64,000 nucleotides of DNA from Haematobia irritans. Its lineage: Eukaryota > Arthropoda > Insecta > Diptera > Muscidae. The DNA lies in the NCBI RefSeq assembly GCF_050003625.1, contig NC_134397.1, positions 278,808,070 to 278,872,069 of the forward strand. The letters run 5' to 3'. A model generated the notes under the pieces. It worked only from the letters and a program-made list of their open reading frames with translations, was not told the origin of the DNA and made no database searches. The position numbers and the translations under genes are program-made. Shown piece after piece: positions 12,566 to 24,000 of this stretch; within the stretch, counting starts at the first letter, position 1, and every line of letters begins with the position of its first letter.

Positions 12566-13870
12566 GTGCCACTTCTAAAAATATTTTGCTTACATAAGTA
12601 TATTAAAGAAACACCTAATAAGTTTGATATATAAACAAAATTAAATGAAATTTTTCGTAGTGAATTTTTTGAAATAGTTAACTAAACTCTTAAAGAAACG
12701 CGTTATTAAAACAAATCGAAATAAAAAACAAACATGAAGTTCTTTTAAAGAAATAATACAACCACTAACAAAATCACCTACAGACCCACGCAGGAATCAT
12801 GATCTTTCTATTATTAGATACAAACTATTTAAAATTTAAAAGGTAATACAAAAAGAAAAAGACAAAATCCCCCAAGTAAAAAACAAAAACCTGCAATCAA
12901 AATCCAATTTTTAAATTAGATCTAACATATACCTATGAGATTTATTTAAGAAGTGTAAAATTCTCTCGAGACTACTGAAGTGAGAAGTAGTAACCAAGGA
13001 AATATATGGTGTCCTCCAAATTTTTAGTTGTTAATTTATAGCAAAATACTTTCCCAATCGCCCTTTTCTCAATACAACAAACAAAACATAAATACAATTA
13101 TGTGTATTTTGAATGGGAGATTTGTTTTATTGTTTTGAAAACAAATTTAAATACACACCTATATTATTTATGTCTCTCCCCAGTGCCCGTTGCCCGTTTC
13201 AAATGAGATGTAAAATGAACATGATACAAAATCTAGTAATAATCATAATAATAATTAACATTTTTAAAACAGTAATAATATACTATACAGAAACAAAAAC
13301 AATCTTTTTTTAACATTAATGGTATTTAAGATGATAAATATTAATAGTTGTTTTATCACATTTTATTTTATTTCTTTAAACTTTTAAAAGATATATTGAA
13401 AATATTATGAAAAAGATGATGATGACGGAGAATACAAAGAAAATTATTTTGTTGGTAATGTTATTAAATAAATAAATGAAAAATAAGTATGGAATACGCA
13501 AATAAATCATTTAAAAATGAAAACAAGAGGAATAAACGAGTTTTGCATGATTTAACAAACAGCTATATGGTTCCCTACATCAATCTATGAGAATTACACG
13601 TTTACGTTACACAATATAACAGATGACACCGTATCCAAACGGATCAAGTTTATTAGAAATGCGGTCATCAATTTAGGGATTTGCCTTTGCTACTGCCTTA
13701 CTAAATAAATAATTTATTCATTTAACTTAATCGTTACAATTATCTCGAATGAAAGTAGAGGTATCTGCAGATTCTAGTACAAAAGGAGTTTCAACATGTT
13801 CGGCCGATGATTTTTTATGAGGCATGTCCGGGAACCTCCAAAATAGAAGAATAAAAAGACAAAAATCAAC
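12566..13870 (+). other. trabid 3' UTR and following spacer
   Basis: AT-rich sequence follows the trabid stop and contains many AATAAA-like signals, for example near 12720 and 13467. No coding region is supported. The exact polyadenylation site cannot be set. Confidence 0.5.
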
Positions 13871-14060
13871 TATTTGGTAGTTGATTGAAAGTTCGCGAAA
13901 TGGCTGAGATACCTAGTACTATACTATATTCCATCACGGAAATTTGAACCTGCAGTTTGAATTTTTTAACTTTCTTTTGAGGTTTTGCGAATTGTGAGAA
14001 TTATTAATTTTTTGTGGAATGAAAACAAATATTTATATAAAATGCGTACGAAAATAAAAA
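13871..14060 (-). repeat. Repeat copy with a degenerate B-box, shared with 40590-40740
   Basis: The block around 13930-14010 matches 40600-40715 in order: TTTGAACCT, then a spacer, then TTCTTTTGAG, AGGTTTTGC, AATT and GAGAATT. On the minus strand the first part reads AGGTTCAAATTTCC, a weakened form of a Pol III B-box. Together the two copies define a small dispersed repeat that may derive from a tRNA. Termini are not clear. Confidence 0.45.
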
Positions 14061-14870
14061 AAATAAATTTGCTATATGATTACAACCCTGCCAGCATTTC
14101 AAAGATCCATTTCATCCTCATCGCTACCACAGACTCGTAAGTGACACTACAACAATCGCCAACTGTGACGGGGAAAGCGAATCAAAAAGTACGAAATGAA
14201 CGTGAAAGTATTTTGCCATCACTATTTTTTACAAGAGCCATTTTATATTTTGTAAAACACCAAGCGCAACTAGCTTATCATAATTTAATTAAATAAAAAC
14301 GAAAATGAAGTGCTGAAAACGTAGTTATTTCGCTTAAAATTGTGAAAGGTATATTGGTGAACAATTTTCGAATTTCCAAATGGAATAAAGTGCTAGTTTT
14401 TCAGATGTTTTTCCAGACACGCTGCCTCCATTGGCTGATAGACGCTGCAACATGTAACTTGCTACTTCTAAATCGACATCATTATTTTATTAGTGTCAAA
14501 AATTAAATGTGATGTGATAGTCGTATAAATGTTATATTTATAAAAATTTTTTAATGTTTAATTAATTTAATAAACATTTAAACAATCGTGTTTTACATAA
14601 CCACAATGATTCCTTTACAACTATCTTAAAATGCACTTTTTCTGATAGTTTGAAGGGTCTCTTTTTGGCGTCGTTCTAAATTTATCTCAAAAGTCACCTA
14701 ATAATTGCACTCATACAATACTTTTTTGCATTAACTTGGCGTGGTACAACTTCTCAATAGTGACGGCACTTTTGCGAGGAGTTTTGAATATCGTATACGA
14801 CTGTTTTCGACGTGGTGGGGATTCTCAGAAACGCCGTCAAATCCAAAAAATGTTGGCGGGGAATATACGA
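14061..14870. other. Intergenic DNA, nothing supported
   Basis: The 0.8 kb between the repeat and the hairpin holds no exon-like or RNA-like feature that I can support. Confidence 0.4.
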
Positions 14871-14970
14871 CTGCTGCTATTTTCTTATCAAATATTTTCA
14901 TAAAATAAAGTTTGTTATACATCATAAAAAAACTTTATTTTATGAAAATATTTTATAAAAATAGCAGCTG
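14871..14970. repeat. Long inverted repeat (hairpin) with arms of about 40 bp
   Basis: The left arm (about 14873-14913, from GCTGCTATTTT to AATAAAGTTT) and the right arm (about 14929-14969) are near-perfect reverse complements with one small indel. They are separated by about 15 bases. It could be the ends of a deleted MITE or a self-standing palindrome. A 64-codon frame overlapping it on the minus strand has no recognised domain. Confidence 0.7.
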
Positions 14971-15073
14971 TTATATATTACGATCATTTCCATTAAAGTT
15001 CCGATGAGTCGTGTTCAATGGATTTTGAGACTGAGTTTGCTAAGACTTTCCGTTATGGTGGTCGGTGCGAAAG

Positions 15074-16060
15074 AGTTGTTGTTGTTTTTAATGTAGTTTT
15101 ATATATTTTGTTCTACGCTTATGCAGTTCAATTAGTAGCCAGATCAAGGAACTCTACGACAAGGATGGGGTGTGTCCAGAGTGACAGAGTGGTGAGACGG
15201 GTAGGCTTAGCTGGGCAAGCGAAAAGGTGATGAGTGTCATGTGGCCCTTGATTACAGATGGGACGCACGTCAGCTACGCTACTATCAATCACTGATAAGT
15301 AGAAATTGAGACGGCTGCAATTGCCTGATCTTAGTTGGGTCTGCCTAGTGAGGTCTCTCTCCTCCAGTGGTCGGATTCCGAGAACAGGATTCTCACCGCG
15401 TCAGCTACATTATCCTCATGAAACCTGTTCAGACCTGTGTGGTATGCTGCCTGATTTAGAGGCTCTCTTTTAAAACGCTGGATCTCGCGCTCTAGAAGGT
15501 GAAGATCAACCCTTACATTCTTGGGTGGAGGTTGTCTATCCACAAGATGGTGATTTGGATGACTGCTTTGATAGCAACCCAAGAGGTACTGCTTTGTCAA
15601 CATGTAATTGTGTCGACGCACTAGAATGATCTTGGCACCCCAAGTGCTGCCGGCAAGCGACTTGAGGACATTGTTTCTACCGCGGAGCTTATCACAAATT
15701 GCAGTGGCATGGGCGAACGACTTAAAGAGGATGTCGAATATGACCCCGAAAATCTTGGGGTAATTTGTGGTCGGAATTATTCCGCCGTCGACTCCGACAT
15801 TCAACTGCCTGCGTACTTCCGCCGTCCATGTAGTGAATAGTGTGGCTGAGGATTTGGTGGGAGATATTCTCAAATTTCTTGCAGTGAAATAACTGGTAAG
15901 ATCTGCGAGGTAGACGTTCAATCGAACGCATATGTCATCAACAATGGGTCCGTATGTCATGATTGTACAGTCGTCCGCATATGATACAATCTCGACGCCG
16001 TCAGGAGGCAGTGGAATCGAGGACAGGTAGAGATTAAACAGTGCCGGAGATATCACCCCA
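15074..16060 (-). mobile_element. Jockey-like LINE fragment (reverse transcriptase end), copy 1
   Basis: The minus strand encodes the 3' half of ORF2 of a Jockey-like non-LTR retrotransposon. It runs from GVISPALFNLYLSSIPLPPD through the RT active site SYADDC and on to the C-terminus, with a stop at 15128-15130. After the stop a short UTR ends in a (CAA)n tail, seen as GTTGTTGTTG at about 15075. It is the same family as 59455-61825. It lacks a block between LAGSTWG and ILVRRHNYML and is frameshifted after about 15331, so it is dead. Upstream of about 16060 the frame stays open to 16272 but no longer matches RT, so the element is 5' truncated or joined to other DNA there. Confidence 0.85.
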
Positions 16061-17500
16061 CTGCTGCTGTCGTTGACACAGCATCCTGCCACGTAGTCAG
16101 TATGACTATACTCCGGAGCAGTTCCGGAAGTGCACCCACTCCAAGCACCGGTTACACCGAAACCGAACTGTGGTGGATCAGGTTTCGGCAGACTGAACAG
16201 TACCGTGGTCCGGGATTTTCCTCTATCACGGCTCGGACCAACAGCAAACGGAGAAGGCTCCCCGGGATACACTTTACTGATTTTGCTTATTTGACGATAT
16301 TATTATTATTGTTACGTTTTTATATTGAGGCGTGTTTAATAACCCGATAATTAAAACAGTTCTTTTCAAATAACGAGAATCTACAATTTATTTGTTTAAC
16401 TGATAGGTTTCACTTATATGCTCTACGATGTGTACTGTATAAACTTTAGCTTACGACTGATTTGGCAACTCCGCTAGGGGTTTATATACCGAGATATGAC
16501 GATTTCGAATGTTCTCGCTAATTGGCCTACAACCTTCTAGATTAATCTACTACTATCTGGTACACACATATTTATCGGCTTATGTTCATTGTCTTGGCTA
16601 TCTAGAACTTTCTATCGGGCGTTATTGTACAGGTGATATGGCACACATACTTTTAGGCTTATGCTAATAATCTAGTGCATTCTACTATCTGGTAGATGTC
16701 GTGTAGGCATAACATAAGAGATTATAGTCATATTACTACAATTATAAGTAAAACAAAATGTGTTACTTTTACAATGAACGATTGGAAAACCAAGAACACA
16801 AAATATGTTTAGAAAAGTACTAGAAATAAAGAAATGACTATAACAAGTTATGACGTAATTTTATCGTTACAATTTGAAATTCAAATTAACGGAAACTAAT
16901 TTAAATAAACTTAAATCTAGAAATATCACATTCGTAACATTATTATTATTATTAGATTATCCATTTCACACTGGACATGGTACATTGACATTAGTGTAGG
17001 GTCTCCCATCGTACGGTCATGTGATTATATATCACAGTAGGAGTTGAGGACGTGATAGGTAGGATGGGGTTAATAAAATAGCGACTGTTTTTTGACCATT
17101 TGCAATCGGTATTATGGTGCTAGTGGTTGAGGGCTGAGCTATGGTTACATAGTGAATGAGATGAATAAAGCAATTTGTAAGGACAGTTGAATTTTAGCTG
17201 ACTACTCTCAAATTGACCACACAAAGGATTGGCTTCGAATTTAATAAGAAAAACTTGCATTCGAATGACGATAATAGTGAATTTATGACGGTAGCAACAA
17301 ATTCTCAATGCATTTGCAACGACTAGTAAAATTGAAATTTCCATATTTCAAGCATATTAAAGAAAGTCATGAAGACAAATGGTTAGTTGAGGATGGGTTT
17401 GCTTTATTGCATTTGTAAACGATTCATGTTTATTTCATTATTTAACAATTTTTTATAGTTTGAGCGACCCATTTGATGCCTTCCACGTTACGTTGCGATA
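16061..17500. other. Spacer between LINE copy 1 and the Unc-115 promoter region
   Basis: 16061-16300 is GC-richer than its surroundings, carries an open frame unlike RT, and ends near a short TTATTATTATTATTG run. It may be another old insertion. The remaining DNA is AT-rich with no supported gene. Confidence 0.35.
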
Positions 17501-17509
17501 CGTTATTGT

Positions 17510-17517
17510 TATCGATA
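17510..17517 (+). promoter_or_regulatory. DRE-like element TATCGATA upstream of Unc-115 exon 1
   Basis: TATCGATA is the DREF binding core known from Drosophila core promoters. It lies about 100 bp upstream of a TTCAGTC initiator-like sequence at 17610-17616 and a repeated CAGTCAG motif, and about 550 bp before the proposed ATG at 18066. Position and motif fit a promoter, but transcription start evidence is absent. Confidence 0.45.
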
Positions 17518-17610
17518 ACTGACTCACTGTCTGTTACAGAGGTTCGAAAACAACAACATTTCTGCAATTGTTAACATTAACATGTTAGTTCGAAATCATT
17601 TCAATTTTAT

Positions 17611-18069
17611 TCAGTCAGCAGTCAGCAGTCTCGGGTTGCAGGAAAAAAGGTTTTCTGTGAAGGGGAGAAAATACAATTTTCATTGCTTCTTTTTGAAATT
17701 AAGCAAAAACATAAAAGTTGTAAAAATAAAACTACTGTGAAGTGTGCTTGAGCGTTTTGATTACTGTTAATTGGTGGACTTGTAATGTGCTAAGTTTTCT
17801 AGCTTTTTTCGTCGGTATAAGAACTTCTTTCGTGAGCAAGAAGAAAAATGCATTTAGTGTGAAAATATTGTGGAAATTTTACTTGATAATTGTACATCAC
17901 ATGCTAAAATCTACTAGTTGTAACATTAGTACAAGTAAAGTTCATGAATTGTGTTAAAAAAAGGCTTACAATAAAACTAAATAGAAACAAAAGGCGAGCA
18001 AAAATAGACAACGCACATCGAAACATTAAAAGGGGACGAGCATCAACAGCGAGGATAGTGTTGTAATGG
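17611..18069 (+). other. Unc-115: Candidate 5' exon 1 of Unc-115 (5' UTR plus ATGG)
   Basis: The block ends at GTAATGG followed by a strong donor GTGAGT (18070). The only coding bases would be ATG plus one G. This phase is exactly what the first LIM exon at 45689 needs: ATG-G|GC-AAA gives MGKQKIYCAKC. The start of the exon is not fixed; an initiator-like TTCAGTC at 17610-17616 is a guess. Inference from splice phase and motif, not proven. Confidence 0.5.
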
Positions 18070-21000
18070 GTGAGTTTTGCAATTGTGGGAAAAAGAAACG
18101 TGAACACAGAATTACAGAATTGGGGTGGCAATTATTTGGTACCGCAAACAATTACAAGCGCTGAAACAAAAAAAAGATTCGAGAAAACAAAACGTATTTT
18201 TTTCATTTATAAAGTATCTAAAGTATGACGTCTGCAGTTGGATGTTTTGTTTTCTTATTTCGTGTACACTCCCAATGTTGGATTTTCTGCAAAGAGAATT
18301 TCGGTCCCAAAGAGGGAGAGAGAGAGAGTGAGAGCAGGGCGTCTGGTTGGCTTTTCTTATTGGTTTGCGTGGATGTGCTTGTCGAGTTAGAATTTTCTGC
18401 AATATGTTCGAATTCGAAGTATGATATCACCGTTTACCACGGCACGCAAAAACAACAACAACAAAAGTATTCACACATTAAACGTACTGTGAAATAAAAG
18501 ATAGTGAAACTTAAAAGGAATACTCTATGCTGAAATTTTTTGTAAGTGTACAACATGTGCACATTCATTTTTTTTACCCGAGCGGTTAATAGTAAATAAT
18601 GCGCCTTACGAATGTGTTTGGTTGCTGTTTGGCCATTATTTTACATTGAAACTCTTTTTCCCTTGTATTTAGAGTGGTTCCTTCGTTCATTTCATAAAAG
18701 TAGGTTGGATCGACGAAAAAGATGAAAAATCGAACAATTTGTTGAAAATTGAAAAACACAAATCTTGTATTTTTAAAAGCAACACGAAGTGTTCCAAAAA
18801 TTTACCATATGACTTACAAAAATATAATGAGCAAGACTTCTGCTGCTTCACTAGGTCTATATGACACTCTGATATTAATTAGGACACCGTGGCAAATTTT
18901 AAGAAGAGTTTTCCAGGAGGTATCATAGATATTCATATGAAACTATATTGAAAAGAATCCAAATAAAAAAAAATACCATCGAATTATGTGTACTTGAAGG
19001 ATTTATTGCTAATTTCAGTTCTTCGTTTTGCTTCAGATCTATTTTCATTTAGAGTTATCATAATATTCCAAGATTATGATAATCAGAAAAGTCGTTATTA
19101 ATTGGCCTGTTTTCTTTTATTTGTGTTTGTATGAGCTATCCAGAACATCGATGTACTTGTTTTCGGGATTTTTTTATTTTTCGGAATCCCGAAAATATAA
19201 TCCTCATTTTTATTAATAAATTGGAGTCTGCATTCAGTGCAAGCGATGCTTGAAGCTGTGTCGACCGTGTTCATTTTTTGCATTTCTTTTCTTTATACCT
19301 TTGAATTGGACTAAGTAAGTTTCTGTTAAGTATGGTAGCGATTGAACATTGATCTTTCATTTATTCTTATGATCTTTTGTTATGTTTGTGTGTGTGTTTT
19401 TAAATAAAATTCTATTAAACCAAATAGGTACAATGTTTTGGTGCTGTAGATTGCTATTACTCAAAATATTTGAAAAATTCGGGATACCGACAAAATTCCG
19501 AAATCCCTGGATTTATAATACACACAAAAAAGTATTTTTTGTCTTCAATAACGAAATTAATTGATCCAATTAATTTTTAATTGAAATATCTTCAATCACA
19601 GAAATGATTGTATCAATTAAAAAATGTATTGAAAATCAGTTAAAAAATTAATTGATACTATTAATTTTGTGATTGATTTCAATTAAAAAATTTGTTGAAT
19701 CATGAATGAATTTTTTTCTGTGTAGTTATTCCCGAATTATCCCAATAAGAACAAACCTTTCGAACACTTTTTACGAACAAATTTTCAACGGATTAGGTTA
19801 ATATTCGAGTTGAGAAATTGTTGAGAAAATCGAGTTCTCAAATTGAGAAAATCGAGTTCTCAAATTGAATTTCATCGCTACTCAATAATTTTTCAAATAT
19901 TTTTTGATGTGAAGCAAATTAAAAATTAACATTATTGCGAGTATTTTTAAACCAAAATTTGTACAAATGCTAACCCAATTTCTAACTGAAAGTCATAACC
20001 AAAATTCTAGGGATTTTGTATAATTTATTCATTTTCGGCAAAAAATAAATAGATAATAATAACAAAATTAAACGAAATCTAACATACATATATTTGCTTT
20101 AGAATAAAATTAAGAAGCATTAAATGAAAACTTTCTTTGTCTAAAATTTCGTTCCCCAGAAAAGAAAACTCTCCTTTCAGTGTACATATTAAATTTAATT
20201 TATATGCGGGCAATTGGAAATAAGGAACGTGTTGTAAATTATTTAATATTTTCGTCGATTTGAATGAATTGTAACAGATCTCTTTTTATCTCTCATCAAA
20301 ATGCTTTAATTCAACGATAATTATTAAACAGCCGTTAAGGGTATACGCGCATTTTGGAGGTTAAGGTTTACTGAAATGTATACAGTGAAACCTCTGAATG
20401 GTGGACACACACTGTCGCCTAAATTTGAGAGGTGTCCAGGTTTGAGAAGTTAATTTCAATGTGTTAATATAGTAAACGTCACCAGACAACTGTCCATGTT
20501 TGAGAGATGTCCGGTTTTCAGGGTGTCCAAGTTTGAGAGGTTTCACTGTATATGATTTTAATGCTGGCCCGGGACTTCAACTGCCTTGTTTGTTGTATTT
20601 TTTTTAAAGGTGGGTATTAAGTTTAAGTTTAGACGTTAAAAGCGAACTTAATACCACCTTAACTGAGCAAATGTTGAGTTTTGATTTTTTATGAAAAATC
20701 GACCGGTGTACGAAGAGTTGTATAAGGCTTTACAATTACGCCAAATTCAGGACAGGGCTCTATATATTAGCATTATTTTATATCCTGCGTTTTAGGTAAC
20801 TCTCATTCACATGAACCCGCACCAAATGGCCATTGTGTCTATCAGACGTATGCTTATATTTTTACACACTTTTCCGTTTGTCAATCCATAAACGTTTGCC
20901 CATAATGGGTCGCCCGTCAGTCCATTCATTTATTCAGTTTTGGTGATGGCCACTTGTTTTGTTTTGCGCTCTTGACTCTTGCTATTCTGTCGTACTTTTT

Positions 21001-24000
21001 TGTTGTCCCCTTTCGAATCAATTGAATGAATAACATATCGAAGCAAGCGACCGGGAAATTTATATACGTGTTTATAAAATATATGCGAAGCAAATGCACC
21101 GTGTATTCCCCCTCCACGAAATGGATTGTGACAATCTGGTATGTACCCATGATATTGTTTGTGTACCATGTCTCTGTCTCTGACCACTCGTCGTAACCAA
21201 AGTTATAGTCATCATAATTATTATGAACAACAACAACAACAATATACTTATTATTGCTATTATCATTGTTGTTATTATGTACAACATACTGCATTATTTG
21301 GGCTTTCTTTATTTGTCGTTGTCGTCACTCATGCACGGGATTCGTCTTAGGAGCAACGGTGATCGACGTACATATTAACGGTAACTTGCTTAACATTCTC
21401 ATACTTACCGTTCCATTCGTTGATGTGCACTATGTTATGGTTTTTGTGGTTGTTGTGGCTAATGCAAGTTTCATGTGAACGTGCCATGAATGAAAAGATT
21501 TTTGTATCTTTTAGTTTGTTTTTCTTTCTATCTTTGAACCGATTCTGTGAATTCGATGTCATTTACTTCATTTTCTTTTGGTTTATTTTAATACATTTAC
21601 TTACGTTCATTACATTGGTGGGCCAGCCTACTGGGGTAAAGTACCATGGTTCGAGTGTACTATTGAATGAATTGTGTTGAATTGGATGTTTTGTTGTATT
21701 TGATTATTTTGTGGGGGTTTTCTCATCATCCAATTTAATCAACGACGTTTATGACATTTTCTTGGGATGCATCTCTAGTGCAGTCCAATGCAATGCGGCG
21801 ACGATTTTAAAAAAGGCAGCACTACATATGAGAGGAAATGAGACATTTCATTACAAAAAGGAGATTTGTAAAAAAAATCTCATAGTATTTTTCCCCAACA
21901 ATTTTTTTTCTAAGTTTTCTCCCCATTGAAGTTTAGTTGGAGTTTGCAAAAAATTGTAACATAATCAATTTTGGATTGTGTTTACAACGTGTTTTAAAAT
22001 TATTCCAAAATTCCATTCTGTGAGTCGATGGACAAATTGTGGGGAATATAGTACTTTTATAATTGAAAAAATATTAACATTTGCATATCAAGCATCTGAT
22101 TTGCCGCGGATTATTTCAAATGTAGACACATATTTATATGGTATACGTTTATGACATACGCTGTAAATTCAATTGGGACTGGAAAGTGCCATAAATTATT
22201 CATTATAACAAATAAGACTTTCTCACGCAAATAAAAGCGAAAGGATTTTTTTGTTCCATGATGAATATAAAGAAGATGTTTGGACTGGGTTAATGTTTTG
22301 ATTGATGTTTTAATTCACTTTCTGCAGTTATTGTTAGATATCAACAAATTGCATATTAAGATAAAGCTTGGCTTCAGAATTTCAGTTTGATCTGACACAT
22401 TTTTCAAAAAACCGATTAACAGATTACCTTTAGTAGAATTGCTAAATAGGGTCCGTCCCTTATTGCAAAGGAAGTACAACACCTGGAACGGCAACTAAGC
22501 TTGTTTGCAGCATTGACTTATGTCTGTAAAACTTTGGTGGCGTATTGGCAATACCAGAGTGCTATGACAAGGCAGGTGAACAGTTGACATATTCAGCAAG
22601 TAAAAAAATACATTCGCATTGATCATTTTTTTTGCTGTATAAGAGGTCATACCATCACTAATAAGTCTCTTTATCCAATTAAAAATTGTATTATTTTGAA
22701 GAAACGATTTTTTTGCCTGAGACAGACGGCTGATTATATAATTTTAAAAATAAAAAAATCTTTATATGTTCCAGGCTTTGGATTATTTTTAAAAGCAAAG
22801 ATATTCATAACGCTAAACACTTTTCAAATGTATATAACTGGCTTTTAAAATGAACTAAAATTAGAATTATGAAGTTTAATTTTATATGAGAGAGATAATT
22901 ATATCTCGGCCGACGCACTATGGGTACATAAATATGAATATTGTGACCACATTAATTAATTCTCGTGTGAACTAATTGTTAAGACAAAAAATTGAACCGA
23001 TAGGTCTGATAGTTTTAATTTGAATGTATAATTTTTATTTTTGTTTCAATAATATTCAAATTCAATTAAATCAAACGTACTAGATAAAAAAGTTTTATTG
23101 AAGACAAGTAAAAAATTAGAAAAAACAAAACATTTTTTGTTTTTTTTTTAGTCGATTAAACCAATATTTCTTCTACCTCATTACTCTTTATACTTCATTC
23201 CAATCTGTTTTGCTGGCATTACTCACTTTTCTTGATAAAATTGAAATCGCTAAAGCTATATATGGTCTAGAATTGCATGCAAGGTAAAGAAGTGATCCAA
23301 TTGCTTTTCGGTATTGATAATTGTTTTCAGATCTGTTATCACAACTTATCTTGAAGTATCCTAGATCCAAAGGAATATTAGAGTCCCTTGCGTCTTCTAT
23401 ATTGTGTTCTTCCAGTATCTTTTCAATATACGTCATTTGATCCATGTAAAATATTCCATCTCTATTTCTGGTAAAATGTATGCCAAGGTAAAGTTTTAAC
23501 GATCCAAGATCATTAAGACAAAAAATTTAACCGATAGGTCTGATAGTTTTTATTTGAATGTATAATTTTTCTTTTTGTTTTAATAATATTCAAATTCAAT
23601 TAAATCAAGCGTACTAGATAAAAAAAGTGTTATTGAAGACAAGTAAGAAATTGAGAAAAAACATAAAACTAACACATGGCTATCATCAAAATGCATTATA
23701 CACCAGCAAACACTCTCATTACCCGGTGATCTTGTAGGTAAGCCTGTTTAAAAATTAATAACCACTTATTAATTGGCATCACTCCGGATTACATTTACAT
23801 ACGCATGTCCTAGGAGGAAGTGCTTCTCCCCAGACATACCTTTGGCCATGAAATAATTAGTGCTTTTAAAGCATGTAATCACCTAATATCTAATCACTTA
23901 TTCGTACATATACCAACGTTTGCAAAATAGCCACTTATTGTCTCAGGCAACCAAATCTTGAAAATATTGACTTCTCTAGCCGATTACAATGGATCAAAAT

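Noticed and set aside
20926..21480. Several overlapping frames on both strands
   Set aside because: Produced by CAA/TTG and TAT simple repeats; codons are repetitive and no domain is visible.
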